From contig CACIKD010000002.1 in assembly GCA_902587145.1 (NCBI GenBank), positions 1-64,000 of the forward strand: DNA of 64,000 nucleotides. The letters are read 5' to 3'. The DNA comes from an uncultured Pelagibacteraceae bacterium (GTDB lineage: Bacteria; Pseudomonadota; Alphaproteobacteria; Pelagibacterales; Pelagibacteraceae). This document shows, piece by piece, positions 1-8,891 of the stretch. Position 1 is the first letter of the stretch. The number at the start of each line of letters is the position of its first letter. The notes under the pieces are model-generated. The model saw nothing but the letters and a program-made list of their open reading frames with translations, made no database searches and was not told the DNA's origin. A program made the translations under genes and the position numbers.

Positions 1-891
1 TTTACTTTGATCGTCATGCACTAAATCTTCCGGTTGTAATAGAAGTTTAACACTTTTTCCCTTGGGATAATTTTTTAGTAATTTACCTCTAATTTCACCT
101 AACTCATTATGTTGTAAACTGTGAACAGCACAATCATTGGTTAATACTTTTACTTCTACAAATACTCCCTTATTTAAAAATTTTGCAACTTCTAAAGAAT
201 TTGGTTCATGATGAACATTGTAAGGAACATCATATTGTTTAAGTTCCTGATTAAGAATTATTCCACAACGATCTGCTAAAGAAAATGCTTCGTAGGAGTC
301 GTGAGTGACGATTATTGTTGTTAAATTAATTTTTTTAAGTAGTTTTTTTACAGAATATTGTATTTCTTCTTTAAGACTTTGATCAATATTTGAAAAAGGC
401 TCATCCAATAATAATAGATCTGGTTTAGACATTAATGATCTTGCTAAAGATACTCGTTGAGCTTCGCCAGCACTTATTTGGTGGGGAAATTTTTCTAGAA
501 TTGGTTCAATATGAAGTAATTTAATAATGTCGTCTGTTTCGTAAGAAAAGCCGTTACCATTAGATCTTTTTTTTCCAAAATTTATATTGTCAATTACTTT
601 ATAATTTGGAAATAAAGAATTGTCTTGAAATGATAAAGCTATATTTCTTTTCTCTGGTTCTACATGAATATCCTTTGAAGATATTAATTTATCTTTTAAA
701 TATATTTCTCCGGAACTCAGTTTTTGCAATCCAGCAATAGTTCTCAGTATTGTTGTTTTACCAACACCAGAAGGACCTAATAAAGAGACAATTTCACCTT
801 TTTTTTCTATTTTAAGGTTTACATTATTGACTTTATTTTTTTCACTCGCAACAAAATTACCGGCTTTAATTTCAAAAAATCGATTTGACAT
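1..891 (-). CDS. fbpC: Fe(III) ABC transporter ATP-binding protein (FbpC-like), 3' end truncated by window start
   Basis: Reverse-strand frame from ATG at 889-891 (MSNRFFEIKAGNFVASEKNKVNNVNLKIEKKGEIVSLLGPSGVGKTT...) with Walker A and an ABC signature further on; downstream of an iron permease. Not in the ORF list because it runs off the edge. Confidence 0.85.
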   Translation of the reverse strand, partial: MSNRFFEIKAGNFVASEKNKVNNVNLKIEKKGEIVSLLGPSGVGKTTILRTIAGLQKLSSGEIYLKDKLISSKDIHVEPEKRNIALSFQDNSLFPNYKVIDNINFGKKRSNGNGFSYETDDIIKLLHIEPILEKFPHQISAGEAQRVSLARSLMSKPDLLLLDEPFSNIDQSLKEEIQYSVKKLLKKINLTTIIVTHDSYEAFSLADRCGIILNQELKQYDVPYNVHHEPNSLEVAKFLNKGVFVEVKVLTNDCAVHSLQHNELGEIRGKLLKNYPKGKSVKLLLQPEDLVHDDQSK

Positions 892-903
892 TTTTTGATT
901 ATA

Positions 904-2520
904 TTAGTTTTTTTGTGAAAGTATATATTTTGAAGAAAATATTATGAGGATAGTTGCCCAACTTATAAGAAATAAAGAAGGTAATGCCGCAGCTTCTAAT
1001 AAATCTTGAGAGGCATAGACATATGCTTGTGTAGCAAAAGTCTCAAAATTGAAAGGTCTTAATATCATAGTAATTGGTAACTCTTTTATAATTTCTAAAG
1101 ATATGAGCACAACTATTAAAATTATATTGTTTTTTAAATATGGAACATGAATGTTTGAAAAAGTTTTAATTTTTGAATACCCAAGTAAATATGCGCTTTC
1201 ATCTATTGAATTATTTATTTTCTCATAACTAGATTTAATTCCATTAAAAGAAAGAGAAAAAAATCTTATAAAGTACGCTAAAACTAAACCAAATATAGAT
1301 CCTATAAATATTTTTTTGGTACTTCCTAAATTTGTACTTTCACTTAATAATTCACTAAAATTGCTAAATAAAGTTATAAAAGCTACAGCTAAAATAACAC
1401 CCGGAATTGCATATCCTGAAATTGAGAAATTGGTTAAATAATTTAAAATTTTACTTTTGGATATTCTGCTTCCATAATTGATAAATAATGAAATAAATAC
1501 TAATACTATACTAGCAAGACCTACCAAATACATTGTATTTAAATTTATTTTCAAAATATTAATGTCTTGGATATATTTTGGAAATTTCAAAGTCCAATAG
1601 ATCATTTGTGAAACTGGAAAAATAAAACTTATACAAAATACTAAAAAGCAAAAAGAAAAAGCTAGCAAAGATTTTTTCCCACTAAGTTTAATCTTATTAA
1701 TTGGTTTAAATCCTCTTCCTGGTTGATGATATCTCGCCTCTTTTCTTGAGTAAATTTCTATAGATAAAAGAATTAAAATAAATAATAGTAGTATGAAAGA
1801 AATTTGATTGGCTGTATTTAGATCATCAAAAGACAACCAAGAGTTATAAATTCCCGTAGTTAATGTAGAAACACTAAAAATTGATACTGTTCCAAAGTCA
1901 GACAAACATTCCATAGCAACTAGTGCTAAACCGGCAATAATTGCTGGTCTAGCTGAAGGTAAAATAATCTTAAATAGAGTTTCTTTCTCAGATAAACCCA
2001 AATTTTGACCTACTTCAATATAGTTGTTTGATTGAAAGAAAAATGATGATCTTGTTAATACGTATACATAAGGAAACAAAGAAAAACTTATAGCTATAAT
2101 TGATCCTAATATTCCATCTAATTTAGGTATATGTGGGTTATAGTTATATTCACCAAATATATTAGTAAGTATTGTATAGGCGGTTCCATAGTTTTCAAAA
2201 AAAGCAATTATTGAAAAAGCAAATATGTATCCTGGTATTGCAAACGCTAAAATTAAAGCCCAACTAAAAAAATTACATAATGGAAATTCATAAAATGATA
2301 TAAAATAAGCTGAAATAACACCCAATAAAAAAGTTATAAGCAAAACTGAAATTAAAATAGTTAAAGAATTATTTATATAATCAAATAGAAAAGTATTTTT
2401 TAATACTGTAATGTAATTACTTGTTTCAGCAAAAAAACTGAAAAATACAGTGATAATTGGCATTGCAACTATTAATGCAATTGCTAATGAGCTGAAAAAC
2501 CAGAAGTTATATTTAGTCAT
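904..2520 (-). CDS. fbpB: Fe(III) ABC transporter permease, FbpB/AfuB type, fused two-domain permease
   Basis: 538 aa multi-TM protein with duplicated permease domains; adjacent to fbpA and fbpC. Confidence 0.88.
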   Translation of the reverse strand: MTKYNFWFFSSLAIALIVAMPIITVFFSFFAETSNYITVLKNTFLFDYINNSLTILISVLLITFLLGVISAYFISFYEFPLCNFFSWALILAFAIPGYIFAFSIIAFFENYGTAYTILTNIFGEYNYNPHIPKLDGILGSIIAISFSLFPYVYVLTRSSFFFQSNNYIEVGQNLGLSEKETLFKIILPSARPAIIAGLALVAMECLSDFGTVSIFSVSTLTTGIYNSWLSFDDLNTANQISFILLLFILILLSIEIYSRKEARYHQPGRGFKPINKIKLSGKKSLLAFSFCFLVFCISFIFPVSQMIYWTLKFPKYIQDINILKINLNTMYLVGLASIVLVFISLFINYGSRISKSKILNYLTNFSISGYAIPGVILAVAFITLFSNFSELLSESTNLGSTKKIFIGSIFGLVLAYFIRFFSLSFNGIKSSYEKINNSIDESAYLLGYSKIKTFSNIHVPYLKNNIILIVVLISLEIIKELPITMILRPFNFETFATQAYVYASQDLLEAAALPSLFLISWATILIIFSSKYILSQKN

Positions 2521-2685
2521 TTATTTTTTTGAATTAATCTTCTCTTTGAGTGGAAAGAATATTTGTTTAGCCTCTTCGAAACTTAAATCTTTTGGGTCTT
2601 TATTTTGAAGTTGATTTTGCATACTCTTAGCATCATCATTACAAGTTTTGCACCCCTTTTTACAAGTATTTAATTTATTTTTCAT
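2521..2685 (-). CDS. Small Cys-motif protein (54 aa) in iron-uptake operon
   Basis: Unlisted short ORF: MKNKLNTCKKGCKTCNDDAKSMQNQLQNKDPKDLSFEEAKQIFFPLKEKINSKK*. Stop abuts fbpB start; GGAATA upstream of ATG. Alternative in-frame ATG at 2698-2700. Confidence 0.65.
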   Translation of the reverse strand: MKNKLNTCKKGCKTCNDDAKSMQNQLQNKDPKDLSFEEAKQIFFPLKEKINSKK

Positions 2686-2698
2686 TATTCCAATATTC

Positions 2699-2717
2699 AT
2701 GGCGTTTTAAACGCCAT
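2699..2717 (-). other. Hairpin between fbpA and the small Cys-motif gene
   Basis: ATGGCGT-TTTAA-ACGCCAT inverted repeat just after the fbpA stop; no following U tract, so a 3'-end stabilising or processing hairpin is likelier than a terminator. Confidence 0.5.
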
Positions 2718-2734
2718 TAATAATTAATTAACAA

Positions 2735-3745
2735 CTATTTCCAACCAGCTGCTGTCATTACTTCTAATGCATCAGCTTGTCTTTTTCCGTAATTAACGAC
2801 TTTAGTTTTAAGATCTTGTTTAAAATCTAAACCCATATTAACTACTAATGGATGAGGTGAAACACCTGCTATCATTGGATATTCAAAAGTATTGTTAACA
2901 ATATGCTCTTGCGCTTCTTGACTCAGTAAGAACTCTACAAGCTTTATTGCGTTAGCTTTGTTAGGAGCTCCTTTTACTAAACCAGCACCACTGATATTCA
3001 TATGTGTACCTCTACCATCTTGGTTAGGGAAGAAAGGTTTTACTTTTTTTGCTGCAGCTTGTTGCTCAGCACCTTTTTTACCTGATAACATAAGAGCTAA
3101 GTAGTATGTATTAGCTACTGCAATATCAGCCTCTCCTGCTGCTACTGCTAGTATTTGTGCTCTGTCATTACCTTTTGGAGATCTAGCCATATTCGAGACC
3201 ATTCCTTTTGACCACTCTGCTACTTTACCTTTTCCATTATTTTTAATTAATGAAGCAACCAGTGATTGGTTATAAATATTGTTAGATGCTCTTATGACTA
3301 ATCTGCCTTTCCATTTAGGATCAGCTAAACTTTCATAAGTCAGACCTCTTAACTCTGCACCTGTAACTCTCTCTGGAGCAAAATAAACTATTCTTGCTCT
3401 TTTAGCTATACCAACCCATTTAGATGTTCTAAAATTACTAGGAACTGCTGACTTTATTGTGTCACTTGTTAAACCACCTTGTAAGTTGGCTGCAAATGCA
3501 CCAAGTCTACCAGCATCAGCTGTTATATATAAGTCTGCTGTGCCGCCCTCTGCGATTATTCTTTTCTCTAATGCGCCTGATTTTCCAGAAACAACGTTTA
3601 CTTTTATTCCTGTTTTAGCTGTAAATTTTTCATACAATTGAACATCTGAATCGTAATGTCTTGCACTGAATATATTTACTTCGTTAGCTAAAAGATTTCC
3701 AAAAACAAAAAATAATGCTGAAACTGCTAATATTATTTTTCTCAT
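2735..3745 (-). CDS. fbpA: Fe(III) ABC transporter substrate-binding protein
   Basis: Signal peptide plus NIFSARHYDSDVQLYEKFTAKTGIKVNVV..., typical of FbpA/FutA-type ferric-binding proteins. Confidence 0.9.
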   Translation of the reverse strand: MRKIILAVSALFFVFGNLLANEVNIFSARHYDSDVQLYEKFTAKTGIKVNVVSGKSGALEKRIIAEGGTADLYITADAGRLGAFAANLQGGLTSDTIKSAVPSNFRTSKWVGIAKRARIVYFAPERVTGAELRGLTYESLADPKWKGRLVIRASNNIYNQSLVASLIKNNGKGKVAEWSKGMVSNMARSPKGNDRAQILAVAAGEADIAVANTYYLALMLSGKKGAEQQAAAKKVKPFFPNQDGRGTHMNISGAGLVKGAPNKANAIKLVEFLLSQEAQEHIVNNTFEYPMIAGVSPHPLVVNMGLDFKQDLKTKVVNYGKRQADALEVMTAAGWK

Positions 3746-3786
3746 TTATCTCCCTCGTTAGTTTTGCGAATAGTTCTCAACTATCT

Positions 3787-3811
3787 GAGAATGAGAATAA
3801 TTATCATTATC
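3787..3811 (-). promoter_or_regulatory. Candidate Fur-family box upstream of fbpA
   Basis: gagaatgagaataattatcattatc (reverse GATAATGATAATTATTCTCATTCTC), close to the classical Fur box GATAATGATAATCATTATC. Confidence 0.65.
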
Positions 3812-3851
3812 AATAGTGTCGCACCGTATACGGGAAAAATGTTTTAATTAA

Positions 3852-4010
3852 TTATTTTTTGATTAAAGTTTTCTTCTTAAAAAGATAGTAGAAGTCTGAC
3901 TGAAGGTTATTTTTTGGCTTTAATAGGCTAGTTTTTAGCTTACCGTACTTTAGCTCTTTAGCGTTTTTAATTCTTGAAGCTAAGATTCTCATATGAGACG
4001 AATCTATCAT
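3852..4010 (-). CDS. Possible small basic protein (52 aa)
   Basis: Unlisted ORF MIDSSHMRILASRIKNAKELKYGKLKTSLLKPKNNLQSDFYYLFKKKTLIKK* filling most of a 348-bp gap; an internal in-frame Met (MRILASRIK) could also be the start. Confidence 0.35.
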   Translation of the reverse strand: MIDSSHMRILASRIKNAKELKYGKLKTSLLKPKNNLQSDFYYLFKKKTLIKK

Positions 4011-4065
4011 AAGTTGAGTTGAGCACAACCCAAGATTGTTTCATTTTGGGCCCTTTTTCTGTATA

Positions 4066-4080
4066 TGTTACATAGTAACA
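4066..4080 (+). promoter_or_regulatory. Inverted repeat upstream of the BASS-family transporter
   Basis: TGTTAC-ATA-GTAACA immediately 5' of the SD (GGGAGA) of the gene starting at 4094. Confidence 0.3.
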
Positions 4081-4093
4081 TCGGGAGAAATAA

Positions 4094-4939
4094 GTGGAAA
4101 TCGCAAAAAGTATAGCGCCGATATGTTTGGCTATAATCATGTTTGGTCTTGGACTAGGTTTAACAGCTCAAGATTTTTTAAGAGTAGTAAAAAATCCTAA
4201 AGATTTTCTTATAGGCTTTTTATCACAAGTTATTCTTCTTCCTATAGTAGCTATTATCTTAATAAGTTTAATTTCGTTACCTGTAGAAATTGCTATGGGT
4301 GTTATGATTATTGCAGCAGCACCAGGTGGAGTAACGTCAAATATATTAACTAAGTTTGCTGATGGAGATGTTGCTTTATCAGTAACATTAACTGCTGTTG
4401 TGAGCTTACTAAGTATAATTATTGTCCCTTTGATAGTGTTTAATTCAGCTAATTATTTAGGTATTGAAATAGTTAAAGAAATTTCAATGCTAAATATTGC
4501 GCTTAAAATGTTTTTTGTCGTAACCGTGCCAGTGCTTTTTGGAATGATTGTTAGAAGTTTAATGACTGATTTTATAATATCTAAAACTTTATTAGTTCAA
4601 AGGCTATCAGTAATATTATTTTTAATTGTTTTTATATCTATTTGGGTTGAGGAATGGGACAGAATAATTAGTTTTATAACTAGAGCAGGTTTAATATCTT
4701 TGCTACTAAATCTAACTATGATTTTCTTAGGTTATTATATTGCTAAAATGTTTGCTTCAGGAATTCCCCAGAGAAAATGTATTTCTCTTGAATGCGGTTT
4801 ACAAAATGGAACATTAGCTGTATTTGTAGCAACTCAGTTATTTGATGATATTGTGTTTATGGTTCCTACAGCTGCATATGCATTGATTATGTTTGTGACG
4901 TCAATCATTTTTGTTCTTTTTGTGAGAAAAATTAATTAA
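4094..4939 (+). CDS. Bile acid:sodium symporter (BASS) family transporter
   Basis: 281 aa multi-TM protein with APGGVTSNILTKFADGDVALSVTLTAV typical of SBF/BASS; GTG start. Confidence 0.85.
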   Translation: MEIAKSIAPICLAIIMFGLGLGLTAQDFLRVVKNPKDFLIGFLSQVILLPIVAIILISLISLPVEIAMGVMIIAAAPGGVTSNILTKFADGDVALSVTLTAVVSLLSIIIVPLIVFNSANYLGIEIVKEISMLNIALKMFFVVTVPVLFGMIVRSLMTDFIISKTLLVQRLSVILFLIVFISIWVEEWDRIISFITRAGLISLLLNLTMIFLGYYIAKMFASGIPQRKCISLECGLQNGTLAVFVATQLFDDIVFMVPTAAYALIMFVTSIIFVLFVRKIN

Positions 4940-4940
4940 A

Positions 4941-5807
4941 TTATCTAGATTTAATGTTATCTTGAGGAATAATTTTTTGGGTTATTCTATCTAAAATAAT
5001 TGCTAATATAACAATACCAGTTCCTCCAACAACAGCTCCACCAATATCTAACCTACCTAATGCAACGTATACAGTTAATCCTAACCCCCCTGCTCCAATT
5101 AGTGCAGCTATAACTACCATTGATAAAGCTAACATTAATGTTTGGTTAACCCCAGCCATAATAGTCTTCATTGCTAAAGGAATTTCTATTTTAGTTAATA
5201 TTAAAAATCTTGATAAACCTAAGCTCGCACCAGCTTCTTTAAATCCTTTACCAACTTGTCTAATTCCTAAGTTCGTTAGTCTAACAATTGGTGGCAAAGC
5301 AAATACAATAGTTGCAACCACACCCGGTGTCAGCCCTACTCCAAATAACATCACAACAGGAATTAAATAAACAAAACTTGGTATAGTTTGCATTATATCA
5401 AGAATAGGTCTTAATATAGTTTCAAATAAATTACTTCGTGATGCAACAATTCCCAAAGGTATTCCAATTATCATACAAAAGATAACTGCTGTGAATATCA
5501 TTGCTAACGTTGTCATTGTTTCTTGCCACAAATCAACAAGGTCAATAAAAATTAAACTTAGTGCTGATAATAATGCGAATTTTAATCCATTAGTTTTAAA
5601 TGCAAAAGCCATGAATATAAGAATTACTATCGGAAATGGTATGAAGTTAAATAATGTGTCTAAACCGTTTAAAACTGAGTCTATTGGAGCTGACAACTTT
5701 TTAAAGAGTGGTCGTTGCATGAACAACCACTCCTTAATATGTTTTTCAATCCATTCTGCTATCGGAACGTATACTTCGTAGTCAGATGGTGAAAGTTTTA
5801 AGCTCAC
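4941..5807 (-). CDS. proW: Glycine betaine/proline-type ABC transporter permease
   Basis: BPD permease with IPSFVYLIPVVMLFGVGLTPGVVATIVFALPPIVRLTNLGIRQV, characteristic of ProW/OpuAB. Confidence 0.88.
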   Translation of the reverse strand: MSLKLSPSDYEVYVPIAEWIEKHIKEWLFMQRPLFKKLSAPIDSVLNGLDTLFNFIPFPIVILIFMAFAFKTNGLKFALLSALSLIFIDLVDLWQETMTTLAMIFTAVIFCMIIGIPLGIVASRSNLFETILRPILDIMQTIPSFVYLIPVVMLFGVGLTPGVVATIVFALPPIVRLTNLGIRQVGKGFKEAGASLGLSRFLILTKIEIPLAMKTIMAGVNQTLMLALSMVVIAALIGAGGLGLTVYVALGRLDIGGAVVGGTGIVILAIILDRITQKIIPQDNIKSR

Positions 5808-5818
5808 TTACCTAAAAC

Positions 5819-6760
5819 TTATTTTATCCAACTGTCGAACGTACTTTGGTTCGCTTTAATCCACTCCTTAGCATGCTTCTTGATTGCTCTTTCGCTTTTC
5901 TCACCAGCATTCATCTTCATGTTTTGTGCTGCGATATCCGCTAGTGGAATAGATGCTTTAGAAAGCATTTTTTTCACTTTTGGATTAGCTTTTAAGAAAT
6001 CAGAGTTAGCTGCTGGACGAATATCATCAGCACCAAAACCCATATTTATTTTAGATTTTGTTGCATTTGATACTGCTACTTTTTTTGTAGCGCTGTATGG
6101 AACTTCTATCCAAACAACATCTTGTCCAAGTTTTAAAGCACCAACTGTCCAATTCGGTGTCCAAGTATAAAATAATACTGGCTTACCGTTTTTATATTTA
6201 GCCACTACGTCAGCCATTGAAGCAGAGTAGTCAGCTTTTACTGGATTTATAAAGTCACCTAAACCTAGTTCAGCAAAGTGTTTTGTGATTTGTTTCTCAC
6301 ATCCCCAACCTGGAGGGCAAGCTACCATGTCTGCTTTACCGTCACCATTTGAGTCAAATTTTGCTGCGTGTTTTTTAATATCCATTACGCTTTTGATACC
6401 AAGGCTGTCAGCTGATTTTTTGTCGATAAGGTAACCTTGTAAGCCACCTTTTTTCATTACATAACCAACTTTTTTAACTTTACCTTTAGCTTCTTTGATA
6501 TATCCATCGTGAGTTCCAAACCATCCGTTTACCCATAGGTCAAGATCTCCTGCTGCTGCTGCAACGTAAAATACTGAAGGCTTAATTGCTTTAGGCTCAG
6601 TTACTTTGTAGCCCATTTTTTCCAAAGCTTGTTTGTATATTTCAGCTTGGAAATAACCAGTATCCCAGTTTGCTTTAGCCATTTTGATTTCGTTAGCATT
6701 AACTGCTTTTGTTATGAACAAAGCTGCAATCAAAGCAACGATAATTTTAAAATGTTTCAT
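5819..6760 (-). CDS. proX: Glycine betaine/proline-type ABC transporter substrate-binding protein
   Basis: OpuAC-type SBP with signal peptide (KMAKANWDTGYFQAEIYKQALEKMGYKV...); adjacent to the permease. Confidence 0.87.
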   Translation of the reverse strand: MKHFKIIVALIAALFITKAVNANEIKMAKANWDTGYFQAEIYKQALEKMGYKVTEPKAIKPSVFYVAAAAGDLDLWVNGWFGTHDGYIKEAKGKVKKVGYVMKKGGLQGYLIDKKSADSLGIKSVMDIKKHAAKFDSNGDGKADMVACPPGWGCEKQITKHFAELGLGDFINPVKADYSASMADVVAKYKNGKPVLFYTWTPNWTVGALKLGQDVVWIEVPYSATKKVAVSNATKSKINMGFGADDIRPAANSDFLKANPKVKKMLSKASIPLADIAAQNMKMNAGEKSERAIKKHAKEWIKANQSTFDSWIK

Positions 6761-6861
6761 GTATACTCCTTATTTTTTTGAAAAAACTAGCATGTATAAT
6801 TGTTAAATGTAACCGTAATACAACTAAAAGGTGAATTATAATCAGCTAAAATGGGGGAAAA

Positions 6862-7275
6862 TTAAGTTTTTTTACACTTTTTGCATAATCCGAAAAATTC
6901 AAGATTATACTTTTTATATTTCATGCCAGATTTATCCTCAAAACTATTTAAGAAATTAGAAAGTTTATTGTTTGCGATTTCAGTGACTTTTTCACAAATC
7001 TCACAAATTGAAAAGGCAGTAGCTTTAGATACTTCACAATTAGAACTTTTACAGGCTACGAATGCATTTTTACTTTCCACTTTATGAATTTTGCCAAGCT
7101 TAATTAATTTTTCTAAAGCTCTATAAACTTGTAAAGGTGCTTTGATACCTTTTTTTTGAACATTAAATAAAATTGAGTAAGCTTTTAAAGGTTCTTTGGC
7201 TTTTTCAATAATATCTAAAATTATTTTTTGATTTTTAGAAAGAGTTTGTATTTGAGCCATATTATATTTTACCAA
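6862..7275 (-). CDS. zur: Fur-family regulator, probable Zur
   Basis: FUR-family wHTH plus CxxC pairs (CEIC, CKKC); follows znuC-znuB. Confidence 0.8.
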   Translation of the reverse strand: MVKYNMAQIQTLSKNQKIILDIIEKAKEPLKAYSILFNVQKKGIKAPLQVYRALEKLIKLGKIHKVESKNAFVACKSSNCEVSKATAFSICEICEKVTEIANNKLSNFLNSFEDKSGMKYKKYNLEFFGLCKKCKKT

Positions 7276-7282
7276 TTAACTT

Positions 7283-8086
7283 TCATTTTTTCAATTCAGA
7301 AAATTTTTTTGTTTTAATAAGTGAAATTAAAAATAGTAGTAATGCTGCAGTTATTATTGAAGGACCAGATGCTGTATTAAATTCTAAAGAAGAAAACAAT
7401 CCTATTAAGATTGATAATAACCCCCCAATTGTAGATAAAAGAGCCATTTGTATTGGATTACTTGATATATTTCTTGCTAGAGCAGCAGGAATAATTAACA
7501 TTCCAGTTATTAAGAGCAGTCCGACTATTTTTATTGAAATAGCAATTATTGCTGCCATCAAAATTGTAAATATCGCATTATATCTGTCAGGGTTCATTCC
7601 TTCCGCTTTAGCTAAATCGTAATTTATTGTTGAAGCAAACAAAGGTTTCCAAATAATTTTTAAAATTATTAAGATAAATACACCACCGCCCCAAATTACT
7701 AATAAATCACTTTGACTTACAGCTAATATATCGCCAAACAGTAATCCCATAACGTCAAATCTAATAGTTGTTAAAAATCCAATGATTACAAGTCCTATTG
7801 CTAGTGATGAATGGGCTAATAAACCTAACAAAGCATCGTTAGGAAGATTTGTTTTAGTTTGTAATTGAAGAAGGAAAATAGATATAACCGCTGATATTAA
7901 AAAAACTGATAAAGCAATATTTAGTTCAAATACCAAAGCCATAGTTACGCCTAATAAAGCTGAATGTGCAAGAGTGCCTGCAAAAAAAGACAATCTTCTC
8001 CAGATTACAAAGCATCCTATTGGACCTGTTATTAAAGCTATTCCAATTCCTGCAAGTAAAGCTCTTATAAAAAAATCATCAAGCAT
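7283..8086 (-). CDS. znuB: Zinc ABC transporter permease
   Basis: ABC-3 family permease (FAGTLAHSALLGVTMAL...). Confidence 0.88.
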   Translation of the reverse strand: MLDDFFIRALLAGIGIALITGPIGCFVIWRRLSFFAGTLAHSALLGVTMALVFELNIALSVFLISAVISIFLLQLQTKTNLPNDALLGLLAHSSLAIGLVIIGFLTTIRFDVMGLLFGDILAVSQSDLLVIWGGGVFILIILKIIWKPLFASTINYDLAKAEGMNPDRYNAIFTILMAAIIAISIKIVGLLLITGMLIIPAALARNISSNPIQMALLSTIGGLLSILIGLFSSLEFNTASGPSIITAALLLFLISLIKTKKFSELKK

Positions 8087-8087
8087 A

Positions 8088-8834
8088 TTATTTTTGATCT
8101 ATTGTTCCGTCTTGAGAATGTGTATGGTCATGTTTATGTTCATAAAGGGATAAGATATTTGAAGCTCTATCACCAAATAATTCCCTATATTTGCTATCTT
8201 TCACGACATTATGTGGTGTTCCAGAACAACAGACATGTCCATTTAAGCATAATACATAATCAGTAGCAGACATTACTACATGCAAATCATGCGAAATTAA
8301 AAGTATTCCACATTTCATTTTGTCTGAAATTTTTTTGATTAACTCATATAAGGCAATTTCACCTTTAAAATCGACACCCTGTACAGGTTCATCAAGCACT
8401 AATAATTCTGGTTGCTTAGAAATAGCTCTCGCTATCAATACTCTTTGAAACTCACCTCCAGATAAATTACTCAAACTTTTATTTTTTAAATGTTCAACGC
8501 CTGTTAAATTTAAAGCAATATTAATTTGATCTTGATTTAATTCTTCTGTCAAAGTCATAAAATCCGAAACTCTAATTGGTAAGGTCCAATCTATTGAGAT
8601 TTTTTGAGGCACGTATCCAATTTTATTAGTGTATGTTTTAACTTTACCATCTATCTTTTTATATATTCCTAGTGCAATTTTTGCTGTTGTTGATTTTCCA
8701 GAACCATTTGGACCTATCAACGTAACTATTTCACCTTGTTTAACTTCAAATGAAACTCCTTTAACTAAAGATTTGTCATTCAAAGAAATGCCAGCATTTT
8801 CAACCTTAAGTAGTACCTTATTTTTATTTTCCAT
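8088..8834 (-). CDS. znuC: Zinc ABC transporter ATP-binding protein
   Basis: GPNGSGKST Walker A, LSGGEFQRVLIARA signature, His-containing C-terminus (HKHDHTHSQD). Confidence 0.9.
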   Translation of the reverse strand: MENKNKVLLKVENAGISLNDKSLVKGVSFEVKQGEIVTLIGPNGSGKSTTAKIALGIYKKIDGKVKTYTNKIGYVPQKISIDWTLPIRVSDFMTLTEELNQDQINIALNLTGVEHLKNKSLSNLSGGEFQRVLIARAISKQPELLVLDEPVQGVDFKGEIALYELIKKISDKMKCGILLISHDLHVVMSATDYVLCLNGHVCCSGTPHNVVKDSKYRELFGDRASNILSLYEHKHDHTHSQDGTIDQK

Positions 8835-8857
8835 AATTAAATCCTTGACCTTAAATA

Positions 8858-8889
8858 TGTTATATTATAACAAACGTTATATTATAACA
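8858..8889 (+). promoter_or_regulatory. Two tandem Zur-like palindromes in the znuC/znuA divergent region
   Basis: TGTTATATTATAACA (8858-8872) and CGTTATATTATAACA (8875-8889), each with a GTTATA-N-TATAAC core, repeated at 17-bp spacing; similar to the GTTATANTATAAC Zur core. Confidence 0.75.
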
Positions 8890-8891
8890 AT

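Noticed and set aside
3459-3641. ORF 3459..3641 + inside fbpA
   Set aside because: Antisense to a clear FbpA CDS with no independent evidence.
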